Positions 5,410-9,149 of a DNA stretch of 9,149 nt are shown piece after piece. The notes below the pieces were generated by a model that had not been told where the DNA came from, ran no database searches, and was given only the letters and a program-made list of their open reading frames with translations. The position numbers were made by a program, and so were the translations under genes. Source of the stretch: Collinsella aerofaciens (GTDB lineage Bacteria; Actinomycetota; Coriobacteriia; Coriobacteriales; Coriobacteriaceae); assembly GCA_014846205.1 (NCBI GenBank), contig RKAY01000121.1:1-9149 (forward strand), in the 5' to 3' direction. Every line of letters starts with the position of its first letter. Position 1 is the stretch's first letter.

Positions 5410-7011
5410 ATGTTTAAGAGCATCCAAAAGAGCGGAAGGATCGCAGCAGTCGCCATCGGCCTCCTCGCAGCCCTGTCTCCACTCGCAGCCCCTCAAGCAG
5501 CATTAGCCGGCGGCAGCGTACCAACGCCTGAACTTGAGAAGTCGTATAGCTTTAAGGTCAGCAGCGATAACTCGTATGTCAGCACAAGCGACGATTCAAA
5601 GTTCGGCTATTTATACGATTACGATTACGATGAGGATGACGGTTACAACTTAAAGAGCATAACCCTCATCAATTTTAAAGACGGCAGTGCAAGCCCAGTT
5701 GCCATCCCGGACAAAAGCCTTGGATCAGCATGCCCCACATCCAGCAATCAGCTCTACTGGCAAGACGGCAATAATTTGGTCGTATTCTCTCCAGAAAATC
5801 ATTCCCAAACAGCCCATCCCATCACTTCGGCCAAATATGCCTACACCAGTACAACCGTCTCTTACGACGGCAATAGGGCAGCCGTGGAACATTATGACAA
5901 TGAATCTGAGCTTAAAAAAATCGAGATCTATGACCTTAAGTCTGACGAGTTAATTCAAACATATCAATCGGATAAAGATGACTCTTATTGCTACTACTCA
6001 AACGATATGAGCCGTCTCTATTTCTGGCCATACGATACTGAGAAAGGCATTGTTTCTCTTAGGGTTTTCAATTGCGATACAGGGTCAACGGAATTGAAAA
6101 CAGTTAACGTTAAGAAAGACGATAGGTCTTCGGACATCGACTACATTCTCACCAGCTTGAATTCCGACGATATTTATCTTCAGAGCGACACTACACTAAT
6201 AAAAGCAGACCGTGACGGAAACATGAGCGTTCTATTTAACGATGACGACCACGCTCCTGAATGGCCTGTTTCATACCCGTCGGCAGAGCTTTATGTCCTC
6301 TATACAAAGAAGGGGTCGAACGATCTTTTTGAAGAGGATGACGGGGATTACTATTTAAATGAAGAGGATGCGAATCTTAGTGTTTATGACCTGAAAAGCG
6401 ACAAGATCATCAGCTCAATTGCATATCCCTTTGGCGATGGATATCTCAGCGATGTATCGCATGACGGCAGCATTCTGCTTGGAAAATACTCAGACGACGA
6501 CAAGTCCTCAGCATGCCTAGTCGATGCTCAGACCGGGGCAAAGAGCGAGTTTGACTCTCATTGGTGCGACCACCTTTCGTTCATGAACGGCGATCGCAAG
6601 ATTTTGGCAGCCTATTTCGACAATGATGACTCCTCGATACTTCATGTGAACATCTACAAGTCCAATATTCCCCATTCGCTGCCTGAGGATATTCTCTACT
6701 TTGTCCAGACTCACCTGCCGTTTGTTATTGGCGGTGGCGTGGCGATCGTCCTCATCATCGGTGGCGCGATCGTTATTCTTTGCATCCGCAAGAAGCGCGC
6801 GAAGGCCGCGAACGGTGCAGTAGCCGCAGCGCCTAAACCTCAGCGTAAGCAGCGTCGTCGTCAGAAGCGTGCCCAGCAGAACGCCGTAGCGCCCACAGCA
6901 CCGGCCATGCAAGCAGCTCCAGCCGAGCCCGCCCGCTTCTGCCGTCACTGCGGAACCCCGCTCGTGCCCGAAGCCCAGTTCTGCCCAACATGCGGACAAA
7001 AGGTAGACTAG
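5410..7011 (+). CDS. Exported single-pass membrane protein: acidic propeller-like ectodomain, TM helix, cytoplasmic zinc ribbon
   Basis: 533 residues, family not recognised. A Sec signal peptide (1-33) has a KSGR n-region, a hydrophobic core and an AALA cleavage site before GG. Residues ~40-430 are rich in Asp, Ser and Tyr, with acidic runs (YDYDYDEDD near 69-77) and beta-propeller style repeats: YDLKSD occurs at 174-179 and 326-331, with related FNCDTG and VDAQTG turns. A single membrane helix spans 438-459 (FVIGGGVAIVLIIGGAIVIL then CIRKK). By the positive-inside rule the tail is cytoplasmic: a basic stretch (QRKQRRRQKR), an Ala/Pro linker, and a zinc ribbon with C511, C514, C525 and C528 (CRHCGTP...CPTCGQ). 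AGGAAAGGA precedes the ATG. The ectodomain DNA is AT-rich (20 of 60 bases G or C at 5941-6000), against 39 of 60 at 6841-6900 in the tail. It is monocistronic, closed by a strong terminator. A surface sensor or scaffold is plausible; the function is unknown. Confidence 0.85.
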   Translation: MFKSIQKSGRIAAVAIGLLAALSPLAAPQAALAGGSVPTPELEKSYSFKVSSDNSYVSTSDDSKFGYLYDYDYDEDDGYNLKSITLINFKDGSASPVAIPDKSLGSACPTSSNQLYWQDGNNLVVFSPENHSQTAHPITSAKYAYTSTTVSYDGNRAAVEHYDNESELKKIEIYDLKSDELIQTYQSDKDDSYCYYSNDMSRLYFWPYDTEKGIVSLRVFNCDTGSTELKTVNVKKDDRSSDIDYILTSLNSDDIYLQSDTTLIKADRDGNMSVLFNDDDHAPEWPVSYPSAELYVLYTKKGSNDLFEEDDGDYYLNEEDANLSVYDLKSDKIISSIAYPFGDGYLSDVSHDGSILLGKYSDDDKSSACLVDAQTGAKSEFDSHWCDHLSFMNGDRKILAAYFDNDDSSILHVNIYKSNIPHSLPEDILYFVQTHLPFVIGGGVAIVLIIGGAIVILCIRKKRAKAANGAVAAAPKPQRKQRRRQKRAQQNAVAPTAPAMQAAPAEPARFCRHCGTPLVPEAQFCPTCGQKVD

Positions 7012-7042
7012 CGAACAAAACCCAATAGACCCCAACCACCAA

Positions 7043-7080
7043 GGCCCCGTTCCGAAACACTCCAGAACGGGGCCCATTTT
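7043..7080 (+). terminator. Intrinsic terminator after the propeller-protein gene
   Basis: GGCCCCGTTC (7043-7052) and GAACGGGGCC (7065-7074) form a perfect 10-bp stem with a 12-base loop, followed by CATTTTG. It starts 31 bases after the TAG stop and fits a classical Rho-independent terminator on the forward strand. Confidence 0.85.
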
Positions 7081-7100
7081 GAAGCAAGGGGGTGGCAACC

Positions 7101-7156
7101 TAGTCGTTGGGGACGTTCTTAAACGACTAGTCATTCAAGAACGTCCCCAACGACTA
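7101..7156. repeat. 56-bp perfect inverted repeat (20-bp arms, 16-base loop)
   Basis: TAGTCGTTGGGGACGTTCTT (7101-7120) is the exact reverse complement of 7137-7156. The loop (7121-7136) contains AACGACTA (7122-7129), which also complements the first eight bases of the left arm and repeats the last eight of the right arm, allowing an alternative short hairpin. There is no T-run. The GGGGACGTTCTT core resembles dispersed repeats often seen near REP-associated Y1 transposases; that link is from general knowledge and no transposase is present here. Confidence 0.85.
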
Positions 7157-7205
7157 CCCCAAGTGCCAGAATCAAAGTAACGCCGCAGGCAGAGGACGGA
7201 CAGCG

Positions 7206-7307
7206 AGCGGGCACCAGAGCGAACAAATTGGCATGAAAAGAGGACGGCATAGACCTTCTGGTCATACCGTCCTCTTTGAATGACAAGTTGTCGCTCTGGT
7301 GCCCGCG
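7206..7307. repeat. ~100-bp imperfect long hairpin with flanking 5-bp direct repeat (MITE-like)
   Basis: GCGGGCACCAGAGCGA (7207-7222) is perfectly complementary to 7291-7306. The inner arms AAAGAGGACGGCAT (7237-7250) and ATACCGTCCTCTTT (7264-7277) pair with one mismatch, and GACC/GGTC (7252-7255, 7260-7263) closes the centre on a TTCT loop. The segments between (7223-7236, 7278-7290) are partly complementary. CAGCG lies at 7201-7205 and 7308-7312, symmetrically one base outside the arms, as a target-site duplication would. Short non-coding inverted repeats of this kind fit a miniature element. The 5-bp match could be chance in GC-rich DNA. Confidence 0.7.
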
Positions 7308-7321
7308 CAGCGTCGACTGGT

Positions 7322-7342
7322 CCGCCGTTCGTAGAACGGCGG
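7322..7342 (-). terminator. Hairpin just after livF, possible terminator
   Basis: CCGCCGTTC (7322-7330) and GAACGGCGG (7334-7342) form a perfect 9-bp stem with a three-base loop, extendable by three pairs past a bulge. On the livF strand it begins six bases after the TAG. No T-run follows, so it could stabilise the mRNA 3' end or act with the long hairpin beyond it instead of terminating alone. Confidence 0.4.
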
Positions 7343-7348
7343 AACCTC

Positions 7349-8062
7349 CTAGCCTCCGAGGTAAGCTTTGCGGACGTTGTCGTCGTGCAGGAGCTCCTGT
7401 CCGGTGCCGGTCATGGTGATCTTGCCGGTCTCGAGCACGTAGCCGCGCGTGGCGATCGAGAGCGCCATCTGCGCGTTCTGCTCGACCAGAAGTACCGTGG
7501 TGCCGGCCTTGTGCAGGTCCTCGACAATCTGGAAGATCTGCTCAATCAGAATCGGCGCCAAGCCCATGGAAGGCTCGTCGAGCATGAGCAGCTTGGGGTT
7601 GCTCATAAGGGCACGGCCCATAACGAGCATCTGCTGCTCGCCGCCCGAAAGGGTGCCGGCGACCTGGCGACGGCGCTCCTTCAGGCGCGGGAACTGCTCG
7701 TAGACGCGCTCAAGGCCCGGAGCAACCGTGGACTTGGGCTGCGTGTAGGCGCCCATCTCCAGGTTCTCCTCGACCGTCATCTGCAAAAAGGCGCGACGGC
7801 CCTCGGGCACCTGGGCCAGGCCCTTACCAACCAGCTTATCGGCGGGCGTATGGGTAATGTCCTCGCCCATAAACTTGATGGAGCCGGTCTTGGAACGCAG
7901 CAGGCCCGAGACAGTCTTGAGTGTTGTGGACTTGCCGGCACCGTTCGCGCCGATCAGAGCCACGATCTCGCCCTCGTTGACGTTAAAGGAGATGTCCTTG
8001 ATGGCGTGGATGGCGCCGTACCAGACGTTGATGTTGTAGACGGAAAGCATCGGCTCTGCCAT
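7349..8062 (-). CDS. livF: LivF-type ATPase of a branched-chain amino-acid ABC importer
   Basis: 237 residues, the normal LivF length. Walker A GANGAGKST (38-46), Q-loop AQVPEGR (83-89), signature LSGGEQQ (138-144) and Walker B LLMLDEPSMGLAP (158-170) are all present. LLVEQN (191-196) carries the Gln that LivF proteins have where most ABC ATPases have the switch His. It energises import together with LivG, binding the cytoplasmic face of the LivH-LivM permease. The ATG at 8062 immediately follows the livG TAA, and GGGGGAG lies six bases upstream. It is the last gene of the livM-livG-livF operon. The substrate within the hydrophobic or branched-chain amino-acid class cannot be read from the ATPase. 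Confidence 0.95.
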   Translation of the reverse strand: MAEPMLSVYNINVWYGAIHAIKDISFNVNEGEIVALIGANGAGKSTTLKTVSGLLRSKTGSIKFMGEDITHTPADKLVGKGLAQVPEGRRAFLQMTVEENLEMGAYTQPKSTVAPGLERVYEQFPRLKERRRQVAGTLSGGEQQMLVMGRALMSNPKLLMLDEPSMGLAPILIEQIFQIVEDLHKAGTTVLLVEQNAQMALSIATRGYVLETGKITMTGTGQELLHDDNVRKAYLGG

Positions 8063-8923
8063 TTAGTTCTCCCCCTTATCCTGCTTGCCCAGATACGCCT
8101 CGATAACGGCGTCGTTGTTCTGGATCTCCTCGGCTGTGCCCTTGGCGATGACCTTACCAAAGTTGAGCACGCAGATGCCCTCGCAAATATTCATAACGAG
8201 CGACATGTCATGCTCGATAAGCATGATGGCAATGCCGAAGGTGTCGCGGATCTTGACGATGTTCTCCATGAGCTCCGCGGTCTCGGACGGGTTCATGCCG
8301 GCGGCAGGCTCGTCGAGCAGCAGTAGCTTGGGGTTGGTGGCAAGCGCGCGAACGATCTCCAGACGACGTTGAGCGCCGTAAGGCAGCGATCCGGCCTGCT
8401 CGTTTGCCAGGTGCTCCATATCAAAGATGGACAGCAGCTCCATGGCGCGCTCGTGGGCGGCCTTCTCGTGCTTCCAATACGTCGGCAGGCGCAGCACGCC
8501 CTCAAAGCCGGAGTAGCGCTCCTGGTTGTGCAGGCCGACCTTAACGTTATCCTCCACCGTCATGGTGTTGAACAGGCGAATGTTCTGGAAGGTACGGGCA
8601 ATACCCATGCGGTTGACCTGGTAGACCGACTTGCCCGAGGTGTCCTCGCCGTCGAGCAGGATGGTACCGTGCGTGGGCTGATACACCTTGGTGAGCAGGT
8701 TGAAGACCGTGGTCTTACCGGCACCGTTGGGGCCGATCAGACCGGCGATCTCGGTCTTGCCGATAGTTAGGCTAAAGTCATCGACCGCCTTAAGGCCACC
8801 GAACTCAATGCCCAGGTGGATGCACTCGAGTGCCGGGCGCTCGCCCAGATCGCGGTCGGGAACGATGGCGCCAGAAGGATACGGGACCATCTTGCCCTTG
8901 TTGAACTCAAACTTACTGGGCAT
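8063..8923 (-). CDS. livG: LivG-type ATPase of a branched-chain amino-acid ABC importer
   Basis: 286 residues from ATG 8923, which has AGGAGG nine bases upstream; an in-frame TTG at 8950 would lie upstream of that ribosome site and is less likely. The ABC domain starts near residue 31 (ALECIHLGIEFGGLKAVDDF). Walker A GPNGAGKTT (64-72), Q-loop TFQNIRLF (111-118), signature LPYGAQRRLEI (180-190; the family usually has LSYG), Walker B LLLLDEPAAGMNP (200-212) and switch H238 in LIEHDMSLVM are intact. LivG pairs with LivF as the two motor subunits. About 25-30 residues before the ABC core (KGKMVPYPSGAIVPDRDLGE) are additional to the usual short LivG N terminus. The gene overlaps the end of livM by 11 bases and abuts livF, so all three are cotranscribed and probably translationally coupled. 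Confidence 0.95.
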   Translation of the reverse strand: MPSKFEFNKGKMVPYPSGAIVPDRDLGERPALECIHLGIEFGGLKAVDDFSLTIGKTEIAGLIGPNGAGKTTVFNLLTKVYQPTHGTILLDGEDTSGKSVYQVNRMGIARTFQNIRLFNTMTVEDNVKVGLHNQERYSGFEGVLRLPTYWKHEKAAHERAMELLSIFDMEHLANEQAGSLPYGAQRRLEIVRALATNPKLLLLDEPAAGMNPSETAELMENIVKIRDTFGIAIMLIEHDMSLVMNICEGICVLNFGKVIAKGTAEEIQNNDAVIEAYLGKQDKGEN

Positions 8924-9149
8924 CGGCTGCCACCTCCTTCTTGGAAGCAAAGCGGTCCTTGACGCGACCGAAGAACGCCTTGAGCTGCGGGTTGTTGGTA
9001 AAGATCATGACCAGGATCAGCACGATGGCGTAGATGAGCATGCGGTAGTCCGAGAACTGACGGAGCAGCTCGGGAAGCACCGTGAGCAACGCCGCCGCGA
9101 TGACGGAGCCGCGCATATTGCCCAGACCGCCCAGGACCACGAACACCAG
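8913..9149 (-). CDS. livM: LivM-type permease of a branched-chain amino-acid ABC importer, C-terminal fragment
   Basis: The last 78 codons and the TAA stop are in the window; the 5' end is beyond the right edge. The fragment opens with LVFVVLGGLGNMRGSVIAAALLTVLPELLRQ (shown here only as key residues: LGGLGNMRGSVIAA), which matches the conserved coupling-loop and next helix of LivM permeases. A second hydrophobic segment, MLIYAIVLILVMIFTNN, follows, then a basic cytoplasmic tail (FFGRVKDRFASKK) ending AADAQ. LivM forms the membrane channel with LivH. It overlaps the livG start by 11 bases. Nothing in the visible part looks broken. Confidence 0.9.
   Translation of the reverse strand: MVFVVLGGLGNMRGSVIAAALLTVLPELLRQFSDYRMLIYAIVLILVMIFTNNPQLKAFFGRVKDRFASKKEVAADAQ

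Larger units (their letters stand above)
7012..7348. other. Structured intergenic region between convergent genes
   Basis: This 337-base gap between the propeller-protein gene and livF holds no convincing gene. It contains four stem-loop structures, listed separately: a terminator, a perfect 20-bp-arm inverted repeat, a ~100-bp imperfect hairpin and a hairpin after livF. AGAGGACGG occurs directly at 7191-7199 and 7239-7247, and inverted at 7268-7275 in the long hairpin. The stretch 7157-7205 shows nothing further. Confidence 0.75.

Noticed and set aside
7157..7205. Small RNA or short gene in the remaining intergenic stretch
   Set aside because: No start with a ribosome site, no promoter pair and no tRNA-like fold is visible.
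7280..8326. 348-codon forward frame opposite livF and livG
   Set aside because: It is antisense to two ABC ATPases with all motifs intact; the Leu/Asp/His-rich translation is typical of a shadow frame.

Overview
The window is a GC-rich bacterial segment, densely coded except at three intergenic gaps. The protein set (a RecJ exonuclease fused to a helicase, CutC, a GalT-like DUF4931-type protein, a Liv ABC transporter) and the style of its intergenic palindromes suggest an actinobacterial gut lineage of the Coriobacteriia, perhaps Collinsella. That assignment comes from recall of protein and repeat style, not from a search, and is only moderately certain.

Left part (1-2645): a reverse-strand gene enters from outside the window and starts at 2369. 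Its first ~570 residues are a complete RecJ single-strand exonuclease. The same uninterrupted frame continues into a superfamily 2 helicase motor with Walker A and DEAH boxes, which runs off the left edge. Upstream are a short overlapping leader frame and a good -10 hexamer. A BASS-type membrane transporter (2646-3644) runs the other way.

Middle (3675-5409): a reverse-strand pair, cutC followed by a GalT/HIT-like DUF4931-type gene, is spaced three bases apart with a Shine-Dalgarno inside the end of cutC, so it is almost certainly an operon. Upstream of cutC lie a 67-bp near-perfect inverted repeat and then two adjacent 12-bp palindromes in front of the next gene.

Right-centre (5410-7348): one forward gene encodes an unrecognised exported single-pass protein with a signal peptide, an acidic propeller-like ectodomain, one membrane helix, a basic linker and a C-terminal four-cysteine zinc ribbon. 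Its ectodomain DNA is much more AT-rich than the rest of the window, whereas its tail is GC-rich. It ends in a strong intrinsic terminator. The 337-base gap that follows is mostly secondary structure: a perfect 20-bp-arm inverted repeat, a ~100-bp imperfect hairpin flanked by a 5-bp direct repeat, and a hairpin after livF. The atypical gene is thus bracketed by palindromic elements.

Right end (7349-9149): livM (partial), livG and livF on the reverse strand, overlapping or abutting, form the permease and two ATPase subunits of a branched-chain amino-acid type ABC importer. The other permease (livH) and the binding protein would be expected beyond the right edge.

No RNA genes, CRISPR array, transposase or integrase was seen. 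The items most worth follow-up are the RecJ-helicase fusion, the propeller/zinc-ribbon membrane protein, and the palindromic elements around it.
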